From positions 661,001 through 725,000 of the forward strand of contig NC_090166.1 in NCBI RefSeq assembly GCF_017916325.1: a DNA stretch of 64,000 bases, in the 5' to 3' direction. Source of the stretch: Leishmania martiniquensis (Eukaryota; Euglenozoa; Kinetoplastea; Trypanosomatida; Trypanosomatidae). The notes below the pieces were generated by a model that worked only from the letters and a program-made list of their open reading frames with translations, did not search any database and was not told the origin of the DNA. A program made the position numbers and the translations under genes. Shown here piece after piece: positions 31,670 to 41,998 of this stretch. Within the stretch, counting starts at the first letter, position 1, and every line of letters begins with the position of its first letter.

Positions 31670-34600
31670 CTATTTTCTCGGCAGGCCTCGCCAGTCCCAC
31701 CGCAGCTTTGTCCTGCCATCCGAGTCTTTCACCTCCTGTACGTATGCCGTCACTTGAAGTACCGGGGGCTGAGGCGATGCCGCAGCCCCGCTCGCACTGC
31801 CGACCACTAGCTCCGCTTCAGGGGCTCCCTTCCCGCCCTGGGCCAGCGAGTGCAAGGGCCCGAGAACGCCTTGATCGCAACTAATCTGGTACTGGCCCAG
31901 CTGCTCCTCCTTCGGCCAGTGCTGCAGCGTCTCCACGCCAGCCGCAGGCGCCGTTACCCTCGTCATCGACTCGGGAAAGAGCATGTCAGTCTCTCCCAGC
32001 TCCTCGCAGCCGGTGTAGTCGACCAGCCCGTCCGAGTAGCCACCTGGGCCAAATCCATGAAGAGAAGGAATGCCGTTGCCAGCAGCACCGTCATCGTCCA
32101 GGGCAAGCCGACGCTGCCATTGAAAGGGCGCGCGCGCCTCAGCCTTTGGCAAACAGCCGCCGCCTGCACCACCCGACAGGCGGCGCTGCAGTGCCTGTGG
32201 AGGCTGAAACTGCTGGGACGAGTGCTCATAGGGTGTGTTCACGTACCTCTTCGCTTGCTGCCGCGCACACGAGCGCGGCATACCCCTGCCTGAGAACGAC
32301 TGACCCCCATAGGCATCGTCGCTCTCGTACCCGCCTCCCAGTTCGTCGAGCGTAGCCTTGTCGCCGCTGCCCATAGGCGGTGCGACGGCTGTTCCATCGC
32401 TGTGGTTGAGCCGCTTGCTTGACGTGTCCGCTCCGCTGCCGGCGTGCGCGTCAGCGCCGGACTCGTTCCGAGCAGAGCTACCAGTGTCTGACAGCGCGCG
32501 GGAATGGCGACCTCCACTCACAGGTGGAATAGCGTTCGAGACGGGCACGCCGTTCTCGTACGCCTGACCTGTCCTCAGAGAGAGGACCATGCGGCGCTGG
32601 CGCACCGTGCGCCTGCCGCCGACCAAATGCAGGTTGCTCATCGTGGAGTGCGACGATCCCGCGGTGCGGTACGTCTCACCGCTCCGGGAGCTGAGGCCGC
32701 TGTAGGAACGACTATTCGCATAGTGCTGCGACGCGGCAGAGCTCACATCCGCCTCCGACATCGGGTCCACGGCGCTCCTAATCACGTCGCCACCAGCGGA
32801 GGCCGCCGCCACCGCTGCGGGCGCGTTCTTCTCCGTGTCCGAGCTCTTGTTGCGACGGTTTGAGGAGTTGCGATTCCCCGCGTTGCTGCATCCGCGCCGG
32901 GTCGCTCGCACGAAGTTTGGAACGAGCCCGATCGTGTAGAATCGGCCCTGATGCTCGAATTCCCAAAGATAAAACCCGGGTGCAGTAGCCTCGGGATGCG
33001 CGGACGGGGTGGTGTTCGCATCCGCGTCTCCCTCGGCATGAACGACGCGCTGACCACCGATGTCAGCGGGCGAGGCGCGTGAAAGGGCTTTGACGTTTGA
33101 TGTTGTGAGTGGAGAAGTGCGCGCCGTACCATCTTTCGCGCCCTGCGCCGCGGGTGTGGCGGTGGTGAGTGGCGGATGAGTTGAGGGCCCCGCATTGAGA
33201 GCCGACGTCTGAAAAGATGGAGTTGCCTTGAGCTGAGTGGCCGTATAGTAGTCTAGCGGGTACGAGTTCACCCAGTGGCTGTCTGAGGTGTCCGCCAGAC
33301 GGGCTTGCACATACAAGTTCTTTGACCACGACAAGATAATGTCCGAGACCACCGCCGTCGGCCGCGGCTCGCGCTCTCCGGGCGCGCGAACGCAGATGCT
33401 GTAGTCCCACTCGTCTTCCGGATCTGCATCATAGAAATCTATTGCCAGGGCCTCGTGGCCGGACAAGTCTTGCGCCACAGCCCAGTCCGCTTCGACGAAA
33501 GCACCGGTGCTGACCTCCACAGCCCGCTCGAGCACCGTTGCATGGGGGTACACTGCACTCCCGACCGTCAGCTGATTCGTTCCCACAACGCAGACCACCT
33601 TCACCGTCTCAGCGCCGGCCCCCGCAGCGGCAGGTGCGCCTCCGTCGGTGCTCCCTTTGGCGCCGCCGCGAGACCCACCGCCCACCGTGCTCCCGCCGCC
33701 GTGACCGAAAAGTCCGTCGCCGTCGGCCCTACTCTTCAGCAGCGCCTTCACCTCCGCACTCGCCGAGGTTGGCAGCGGGGCAGCGTGGATGGCGGCAGAG
33801 GGGAAAGCAGCGCTTGCGTCCACCACCACGGCAGATCCAGCATCGCCGACAAAGCCGGCAAACAGACACGCCGGCGTCGTCGGCGAAGGGTGAAAGTCAA
33901 GCTTCACGAAGCACTCCGCCATGAAAGCGCACAGCTCCGACGCAATCGCGTCACTCATCTCGGCCGCCAAATGATGCGCCGCGATGCGTATTCGCCGCAA
34001 CGCTCGCGCCAGTCGCCGTGTCCACTGCAACTCAGCGCACCGCAGTCGCACCTCGCGCAGAAAGCATAAAGAGGGCACGTCCATCAAGAAGCATGCGAAG
34101 CGCGTACTCGGCAAAGGCGGATTACCCGGAAGTCCGGCACGACGGCACTGATCCACGTAGAGAAATGCTGCTTGGAACAACGCACGGCCAAGATGCTGCT
34201 CGCCAGCGGACTTGGAGATGAACGCGACGAGCTCGTACTCGGCGGGCTCCTCGCGGGTGCCGGCGCACTTGCCCTCCCCATCGCTCCCGGCGCTCTCCGC
34301 CGGCGGCCGAAGGAAGGCTTCTGCACAGGCCCGCGCCCGCTCTTGCCGCGCCGGCACCAGTCCGACAAAGCCGACGACCATAAAGGAGCAGTGGGGCGCG
34401 AACACCACACTGCCGTGCGGGGCGCCGCAGCGGTGGGCATTCGCCGCCGGCGACGCGCCCTCCCCCTCTCTCGGAGGGGGGGCGATAGAGCTTGTCGGGT
34501 ACTCGAAGCAAATCGCGCACGGCGTTGGCCGAATGGACGGGCCCTGCCGATACGTCCTCGACGGCTGTGTCGATGCCGGACCCTTCCGCGACGGCCCGAG

Positions 34601-35125
34601 GGCCCATAGACGGCGCGTGAGCTTCTGCTGATCGTACGCTTGCTGCATATCCTCGTTGGTCTCGTACAGGTCCTCCTCGTAGCAGCTGACGGTAGCCGCG
34701 TAAAAGGACTCGACTGTCGGGTAGTAGAGGTCTTGCGGCAGCTCGTTCATCTTTCCCCATGACTCCTTTCGGCAGTAGAACTGTATGCCCGGCTCTCTGT
34801 AGGCATTGTACAGCTGCTGCACAAACGGCAGCGAGGCCGGTGCCGCGTCAAGGCATAACTGCCCAGGGCAGTAATCGCGCCGCGAGCTGCGTGACGTGCT
34901 GGAGGTGTTAGTATCCGTGTGGGAGCTGTGACTGCTGGAGTTGGAGGAAGTTCGGGAGTCGGGCCGTGTCGCCGGATCCGGTTGTACGTAGTGCATGAAC
35001 TTCTTCGTCAGTGGCAGCAGTGAGACCTCCTTTCGGCGACGGTCGACGCGCCAGGCCTTCTGCTTTCGCTCACGAAGTTCATCGAGGTACTGATCCTGCG
35101 CTTCTCGGCTCGGTGATGCGCCCAT
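31670..35125 (-). CDS. N-myristoylated family protein P3 (1151 aa), function unknown
   Basis: Third member of the family and the first transcribed. The ATG at 35125 gives MGASPS, fitting N-myristoylation. Blocks shared with P1 and P2: LLPLTKKF near residue 36, then after a Ser/Thr-rich insert an LPFVQQLYNAYREP motif near 99, a Tyr-rich block ending LYETNEDMQQAY near 153-164, TPCAICFEY near 201, VGFVGLVP near 251, a helical block near 304-365 (SKSAGEQHLG ... DVPSLCFLREVRLRC), DIILSW near 595, and a C-terminal WEFEHQGRFYTIGLVPNFV motif near 718-736. The same order of blocks in all three genes is the reason for calling them paralogues. Other parts are Ser, Gly and Ala-rich and look disordered. 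No catalytic or membrane-spanning segment was found. It lies directly downstream of the ABC transporter in the same transcription direction. Confidence 0.88.
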   Translation of the reverse strand: MGASPSREAQDQYLDELRERKQKAWRVDRRRKEVSLLPLTKKFMHYVQPDPATRPDSRTSSNSSSHSSHTDTNTSSTSRSSRRDYCPGQLCLDAAPASLPFVQQLYNAYREPGIQFYCRKESWGKMNELPQDLYYPTVESFYAATVSCYEEDLYETNEDMQQAYDQQKLTRRLWALGPSRKGPASTQPSRTYRQGPSIRPTPCAICFEYPTSSIAPPPREGEGASPAANAHRCGAPHGSVVFAPHCSFMVVGFVGLVPARQERARACAEAFLRPPAESAGSDGEGKCAGTREEPAEYELVAFISKSAGEQHLGRALFQAAFLYVDQCRRAGLPGNPPLPSTRFACFLMDVPSLCFLREVRLRCAELQWTRRLARALRRIRIAAHHLAAEMSDAIASELCAFMAECFVKLDFHPSPTTPACLFAGFVGDAGSAVVVDASAAFPSAAIHAAPLPTSASAEVKALLKSRADGDGLFGHGGGSTVGGGSRGGAKGSTDGGAPAAAGAGAETVKVVCVVGTNQLTVGSAVYPHATVLERAVEVSTGAFVEADWAVAQDLSGHEALAIDFYDADPEDEWDYSICVRAPGEREPRPTAVVSDIILSWSKNLYVQARLADTSDSHWVNSYPLDYYTATQLKATPSFQTSALNAGPSTHPPLTTATPAAQGAKDGTARTSPLTTSNVKALSRASPADIGGQRVVHAEGDADANTTPSAHPEATAPGFYLWEFEHQGRFYTIGLVPNFVRATRRGCSNAGNRNSSNRRNKSSDTEKNAPAAVAAASAGGDVIRSAVDPMSEADVSSAASQHYANSRSYSGLSSRSGETYRTAGSSHSTMSNLHLVGGRRTVRQRRMVLSLRTGQAYENGVPVSNAIPPVSGGRHSRALSDTGSSARNESGADAHAGSGADTSSKRLNHSDGTAVAPPMGSGDKATLDELGGGYESDDAYGGQSFSGRGMPRSCARQQAKRYVNTPYEHSSQQFQPPQALQRRLSGGAGGGCLPKAEARAPFQWQRRLALDDDGAAGNGIPSLHGFGPGGYSDGLVDYTGCEELGETDMLFPESMTRVTAPAAGVETLQHWPKEEQLGQYQISCDQGVLGPLHSLAQGGKGAPEAELVVGSASGAAASPQPPVLQVTAYVQEVKDSDGRTKLRWDWRGLPRK

Positions 35126-35242
35126 GAGTGATTCCGTGTAGCGGCCCCCACGCCGACGAAGGAAGAGGCAAGGCGGGCAACAGCCGAAGTCGATGGATGC
35201 GTGAAGAAATCACGCCACGTCGCCTTCTCGGCAAAGCGCGCG

Positions 35243-35290
35243 CTGCAGACGGAAGACACGGCGCAGAAAATCAACAGCAATTAAAAAAAA
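35243..35290 (-). promoter_or_regulatory. Putative trans-splice acceptor of P3
   Basis: The minus strand has eight T (35283-35290), a further T-rich segment, then CTGCAG with its AG at 35244-35243, about 118 nt upstream of the ATG at 35125. Confidence 0.35.
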
Positions 35291-36407
35291 GATGATGAAA
35301 CGGAGAATGCTGTGCACACTGAGCGACGCTGAGATGTGAAGAGAAAAACGGATCAAACGAAAAGCAAAAAAGCCCTCGCCTCCTCCATACGGCCTGTGAG
35401 AGGGGACGCGAGGGAGCGGCGCACGTCAGCTGATTGGCGGTAAGCCTTTTTTTTGGGAGGGGGAGGGGAAGTGCGTTGGCGCTGAGGTACAAAAGGCATG
35501 AGAGAGAGAGAAAACGAGCACAGCAATGCCTTCTCTCGTATGGCTGACAGACAGGCGACCCTGGCAGAAGACGTCGTGTGTGTGTGTGTGTATGGGGAGG
35601 AGTCGGGGGGAGAGGGGAGGACGGAGCCGCCGATCACGAGGCACGTGGAAGAGGAGGGGAGGGGGTATCGGGGAGAAGATAGCGCCACCGTACCTCCGAG
35701 GCGCACCGAGGGAGGGAATAGATGGCGAAGTACAAAAGATGTCACGCCGCAGTGGTGCGCATACAAATATTGCGCGCACCAGACGCGAAATCTGTGCGGC
35801 CGTAGAAGCCGCCGACTCGCACGGCAGAGAAGCTGCTTGAGTGAGGAAGGAAAAAACGGAAAGAGCCCTGTCCACTCCACATGCACAGGTGAGACACAGC
35901 CTCCGCCACCCCAGACTGCCATCGCATTTCACGCTGGAAAGGGGCGGGGTCGATGGATCAGATGCCTCTCGTTGCGTCACGCCGCGCCACAGCATCTCCT
36001 GCCAACAAAAATAGGCAGGCAGGATAAGAGCTGCGCATCGATAACTCTGTCACGCCGTCCACGGGTACAATAGGTTGCCGCCTCCCCCCTCCTCCTCCTC
36101 CCTGCGCGCGATTCCGCCGCTCTGCCGAGAGACCGTCGCACAATCGAATGGAAATAAACAGAAAGAGCCGCACCTCGTCCACAAGTCAACGACTCAGCTG
36201 TTAGCCGGCGCATATGGAAGCCTTAAAACTCGGCGGGTTCGCCCAAGTGCGTGACTCGCTAGGCAGGCACACATCCAACGTACCTGAGAGCCGCTCACTC
36301 AGCTCAGTACCGTGCGGCAGAGAGAGGGGCGCCAAGACAAGAGGCCTCACGCCAACGGTCGGGGGGGGGGTCGCCTTGATGGCACGAAGACATCCATTAG
36401 CGATCCA
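35291..36407. other. Intergenic gap between the ABC transporter and P3
   Basis: Holds a short TG run near 35576-35590, purine-rich tracts near 35455-35475 and 35600-35665, and a G-run of ten or more at 36361-36370. No gene was seen; it is probably the transporter's 3'UTR plus the splice region of P3. Confidence 0.45.
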
Positions 36408-39400
36408 TCACTTGCACTGACGCAGGAGCGACGCGACCGCGTCCTCCACGCGGCGCTCACGCTCTGCCGTACTCAGTCCAGTGCCTCCGCTATCCGCATC
36501 GCACGAAGTCGGCCCGCTGACCGCACCCGCAGCATCCTCCCGCGACAAGTGCTCACGGGCAACAGTCACCGCTGCACTCTGCGCTAACATCCCGTAAAAC
36601 ACAGACGCGCGTCGTTCCAGCAGCTCTCGAGGCGACCCCATCTCCACCACGCGTCCGCGATCCATTACAAGCACAACGTCGTACGCCGCCACGGTGTGCA
36701 GCCGGTGCGCGATCGTCACCACCGTGTAGGCGCCAAACTTCTCGGCCACTACACGCTGCACCGTCTGATCCAATCTCGCGTCCACGTTCGCCGTCGCTTC
36801 GTCCATCAGAATGAACGCGCTCCCTTTTTTCAGCAGTGCACGCGCTAAGCATAATAGCTGGCGCTGGCCAACACTGAAGTTCGACCCGCCCGCCTGCACC
36901 ACAGTTTCTAGTGCAGGCGTGCCTCCAAATACGGTATTCGGCCTTCTAGTAAGCGCCGACGGCATCGCAGCTGTCGGAGAGATAGCCGGGGAGCAGCAGC
37001 CACCGCTTTCCACGAACCCTACGGCCACCAGTGCTTCTAGCACCTCCCTGTCCGTCGCGTCGCCGAACGGGTCCACGTTGCTGCGCACCGTCCCGTCGAA
37101 CAGCAGCGGGTCCTGCGGGATCATGGAGAAGAGCCGGCGCAGTGTAGGCAGCGGGTACGTCCGCGCGTCGCGCCCGCACACGAGGATGCGCCCGCCGCAC
37201 ACGTCCACCAGCCGCAGGAACGCCAGCAGCAGCGTCGACTTGCCGCTGCCGGTGCGCCCCACCACGCCCACCTTCTGCCCAGGCGCCACGGCGAAACACA
37301 CGTCGCGCAGCACCAGCGGCAGACCCGGTCGGTACCGCATGTCCACGTGCTCCAGCCGCAGAGCGCCGAAATCGCGGCCGGCGTCGCTCCCTGTAGCACC
37401 TCCCTGCCACGCAGGCGCGCCCTCATCGTCATCACCAGCCGCGACGACGATTTCGCTAGCAGCGCTGGCGCTCCAGTTGCTATTCTCGCAGCTGCCGTTG
37501 TGCGCCATCCCATCCTGCATAGCGTACGCTTCCCGCGGCTCCAGTAGCAGCGCTTCCTTCGGCACGCAGCGAATGTAATGGCACACACGCTGCACACTGT
37601 TCATGCTCGCCTCGACAACAGCAGCGAGGTCTAGGATGGAAGAAAGCGACCAGCTGAGGTCGAGGCACATGGTGAGGCTCAGCGAGATCAGGCCCACACG
37701 TGCCTCCGGCATCACAGGGGACGCATCTATCAGCTTCTCTAGCACGCCGATCAGCCCGACAGCAACAATTACGAAGGCCGCAATGTACTCGATCCGGAGA
37801 GCGAGCCACAATGTCATCACCTTCTCCACATACGTGCAGCTATACACGAGATCCAGCCGTCGAAGCGCCTCCGCGAGCAGCACGTGCGACTTGTCGTATA
37901 CTGCAATGGTTGCGCGGCCGTGCACCACATCTTCTAGTAGTGAGAACAATGGAGACTGAGCCACGCTGCCGCGCCGCCGCACCTCACGCACCACTGTTGC
38001 GTAGAACTTCAGCAGGCGTCCAAACGCGTAAGCCGCCAACAGCAGCACGACAATACTAAAGGGCGACGTGTACAGCGTCACTGCTAGCGACGTCGTGATG
38101 TACCCGCCGATGCCCAGAAATGGAATGACGTTCGCCGGGAGCTCGTCATCGAGGACGAAGATGTCCTTGCTGAACCGGTTAACGGCGCGGCCCAGCGGCG
38201 TTCGGTCAAAGAAGGCAAGCGTGGCGGAGCTCACCGTATGCAGGAGAGTGGCGTGCAAGCGGCGGGCAGCGCGGCGGGAGCACTGCAAAATGAATAAATC
38301 GTTGGCGGAGACGGTGAGAGAGGACGCCAAGAGAAAGCCGAGATAGACGCCGAGCTGTTCGTTGGCGGAGAGAAAGGAGCCAAAGGAGTTCACAGACCAC
38401 AGCGTTAGCCAAACACTCGTGGCCGTTGAGAGGATTTCGCCGAGGAGGCACTGCAGTGTAGCGCGAATGGCGACGCGCAAGCCTCCCCCTGCCTCAAAGT
38501 AGGTACGGTACACGCTCCACGGTATGTGCCCCGTCTCCTTCTCCTCCATAGTCATCAAGTCGCCACCATCGGCTGCATCCTCATCACCGCCGAGACCACC
38601 TGAGTCATTCGCAGAGCGCAGCACGACGCTAGACGTATGTGTGGCGTCTAAAGTCCTTAGCAGCGTACAGCCATCGTCAGTGCAGCTCTTCGCGTTCGCG
38701 TCCTCACTGTCTCGCGAGTCGCGCCGGTGAAGCTTTAGCGAAGTGCCGTCAATCCTCTGCACCAGCTCGGCGTCCTCTTGGGCACCGCCACAATCAGCAC
38801 CAGCATGCAGAGCGCGGTCCAGCTCCTCCGGCGTGGCATCCAACGCCCTCACGCTCGCAACAGGCAGCCCCGCCGGACTCAGTTCCTGGTCTTCCGCCAC
38901 AGCCGGATCGCCACCGCCACCTGCACCGTTCTTGCCTGAAGCCGAAGCGGCGGTGGCAGCCTCCTCGTGCTCCACGTGCGCCTTCCACTCCGAGGAAGCG
39001 TAAGCAGCATAGCTGCCTGCGAACACGACGGAGCCCTCGCGCAGCACCACCACCTGGTCCGCATGCGGCAGAAACTGTAGCTGGTACGTCGCTAGCACGC
39101 GTGTCTTGCCGGCCAGTGCACGCAGTACAACCTCGCCCATCACGCGCCGCCCAACGTGCGCGTCCAGCGCCGACAGCGGATCGTCCAGGACGTACATGTC
39201 GCAGTCCGCGTAGACGGCGCGCGCAAGGCTGACGCGCGCTTTCTGCCCGCCGCTCAGGTTGATCCCGCGTTCGCCGATCTCCGTCTGCATCCCTTGTGCC
39301 ATCTGTTCTAAATCCGCATCCAGCTGACAGCTTCGCAGAGCGCGCGCAAGCCTCTCGCACACTGCCGTACGGCTGCCGCCGCGCTGCGAGAAGGCGGCGG

Positions 39401-41887
39401 TCCCAGACGCTTTCTCGGCGCACCGCAGCGGCGAGTACACTGGCGCCAATTCGCGGCCGAACGCACCATCGCCACCGGCCCCAGCGGCTGCAGTAGCCCG
39501 CGCGGTACCGTGCCGATGACCTTTGAAGAGCGTCACATTCGCCTCCAGTGTCGCCTGCATTATCCACGGCTGCTGCGGCACGTACGCCACCGACCGCGCC
39601 ACATCCACGCGCCCCTCGAACCGATACGCACCGAGCAGCGTCGCCAGCAGCACAGACTTCCCGCTCCCTGTCGCACCGACGACCATCGTCAGCTTCCCGC
39701 GCGGAAACGAAACGCCCACGTCACGCAACAGCGCCTTGTCCTCCATCGCGTACAGCTCTCCAGCAGCATCACCGCTGTCCTCGTCCTCACCGCCCGTCAG
39801 TATCGCGTCACCGTCGCCATGCTCCGCAGCATCAGGCGCCGGCTCCCCATCACCTTCGCTTGTGGCAGGTGAAACAGCCGCCCTCCGCCACTGAAGCTCC
39901 ACAGGCACGAGGCGGCGCAGCACCGCACACAGTATTCTCTCCGTCACGCGGCGCAGTCCTCCGTGTCGCGGTTTGTACACAGGCAGAGCGTTAGGAGACG
40001 ACACAAGTACCTTTGCAGCGTTGACTGAAGCAGCGCTCAGCGTCTGCGCATCCCTGTCGGCAGCACCACCACCCGCCGCGCTGAACACGCGCTCTGCGTG
40101 CTCCAGAATGATGTGCGAGTCATCGCTTTCCAGGAACTGCGTGATGCGACCTGCCGAGACCGTGAACTTTGCCAGCGACGAGAACGCCTCGGGAAGCATC
40201 ATGACTGGGAAGGTTATAGCGCTCACAACGGCGATAAGGGGGAGCACGACGGATGCATCGAGCCTGTGCCCGCTGAGGGTGTAGGAGGCGAGAACAGCGG
40301 CGATCATGAACGTCGGGGTGGAGAACACGCATGCCCATAGCCCCACCTGGCATATCTGCAGCCTTCGTCGGAACCGCAATTCCTCGGCCCGGGCGCCGGA
40401 TTCGATCGCCGAGATGAACCTTGACTCCCATCCCATCGTCTTGACGACACGGATGCCAGAGAGCAGCTCGCTCGTGCGGCGCAGGCGCTGATCCGTGCAG
40501 CTCGTCAAGCTCTTTTGTGCGCCGCCCACCGCATTTGTTAGCGCAGCCTGCACAGGCAACGAAGCAGCAAAGAGTACCACAGCCGCCAGGGCACTCGGCC
40601 CCACGAGAACAAAGAGAAAGGCGACGTACAGCGTCAGCATTGACGGGGCCATCCAAAGGTACATCATCTGCATGGGAAATTCCTTTATGTTCTCTATGTC
40701 CGAGCTCGCCATCGTCAAGATGCGCCCGATGTTCAGGTCCGGCCGCGACAACTCATCCGGCGACACCGTCAGGCACTTCTCAAACACCAGTGCAAGTGCA
40801 GAGGTGCGCCAAAGGCTCGACAGACGCCGACTGCGGTGCATCCCTTTATTCACAAAGGCTGGCTGGGCGATCTTCAGGATCGCAAAGACAGCAAAGAAGA
40901 AGAGCCCCTGTGCACCCCGTCAAGTTCTTTGTTCGACTGCAGAAACAGCACGAACTGCTGTAGCAGCCATGGCGTTAGCACTTCGCACATCATGCCGCCA
41001 ATCGAAGGCAGGAATACCGCCATCAAGTCGCCACGGAACGTGCGGAGCAGGGCCCTGAGCAGAGACGGCGCACGAGGCGGGCGTGGACACTCCATATCCG
41101 CAAGCCCACCTTCCGCAAGCGGGACCAGATCCCGCACGTACTCGCACGTGCACCGCGGCCGCCCGGACTGCACCTGATGGAACAGACGCTCGCCATGCAC
41201 ATACCCGTCGTGCACCACTTCAGAGTCAGCATCACCAGCCAGCCGCTCGCGGTACCGCGGCAGCGCGCTCTCAGCGTCCCACTCCACGCCTCCAACAAGT
41301 TCGTGAGGTGTGTCGCTCGACCGCACGTACCCGACCCAACGAAGCCGACCGTGCACACCGCCCTCACCACGGAACCTCACACGCGCTCGCTCGTTCACAG
41401 CGAGCACGCTCGCCCCTCCATAGGAGCTGTGACTGTCAAGATCACTACTCTCTCTAGCACCTACAGTGTCGCTGCCGTCCCTACCAGGAAGTGGAAGCGC
41501 CGCCTCCACACGCGAGCGCCACACATCACGCCCAGCGCGCACTTCCTCTTCGCGAAAGGCGCGACTCAGCAATGCACCGCAGTACACAGCGCGGTGCGTA
41601 CGCTTCGGCACCGGCATGTAAGACTCCTCAAGACGCTCCCGCCATGCTAGTGTGATGTACGGGTCAAGCCAGCTCAGCCAGTACCGCGACACAGCACCGC
41701 TCAGCTCCTCCGGTGCCTCCTCCAGTGACCCGCGCACCGCAGCCCAGTCCGGCTCCTCGCCCCTGCTGCCGCTGACGTGTACTGGCGCCTTGGTAGGCAG
41801 GCGCCACAGCCGCCGATTCACCTCCGCAAACGAGCAGACGCCCTCGCTTTCGGACCCCGCCGCCTTTCCCGGCCGAACACTGCTCAT
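36408..41887 (-). CDS. ABCC7: ABCC-type ABC transporter, PRP1/ABCC7-like, one apparent frameshift
   Basis: An ATP-driven exporter-type membrane protein. The frame opens with TTG at 41998; the first ATG is 41887. Read through the frameshift at 40915-40918, the protein is about 1826 aa. Order: a cytosolic N-terminal linker with the ABCC-type WLSWLDPY segment; an inserted CAP-Gly-like module (about residues 166-257); first membrane domain (about 285-590); NBD1 with Walker A GATGSGKS (about 738), LSGGQ (about 878) and Walker B ending LDDP, where ABCC proteins typically have Asp for the catalytic Glu; second membrane domain (about 1140-1440); NBD2 with Walker A GRTGSGKS (about 1544), FSVGQ and catalytic Glu in LMDE, and an intact H-loop His. 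NBD1 has Tyr where an H-loop His is expected. The match to pentamidine resistance protein 1, an intracellular-vesicle transporter, rests on subfamily features, length and the PSA neighbour, recalled rather than aligned. Confidence 0.82.
40915..40918 (-). other. Apparent 1-nt frameshift site in the ABC transporter
   Basis: The N-terminal frame ends at a stop at 40874, while the frame carrying both nucleotide-binding domains is open up to this point. The two protein contexts join smoothly if one base is missing from the C-run 40915-40918 (G-run on the coding strand). The region downstream encodes the first membrane helix, so the protein is unlikely to work without continuity. Confidence 0.8.
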
Positions 41888-41998
41888 GTGGCTGTTAGAG
41901 ATGCGTGAGAGCCTGCCAGAATAAGTGCACTGGTGAAGAGTGCGAAAAGAGTGGCCCGTATGACAACCAAAGTGGCCTTTGGGTTTCGGCTGCGTCAA

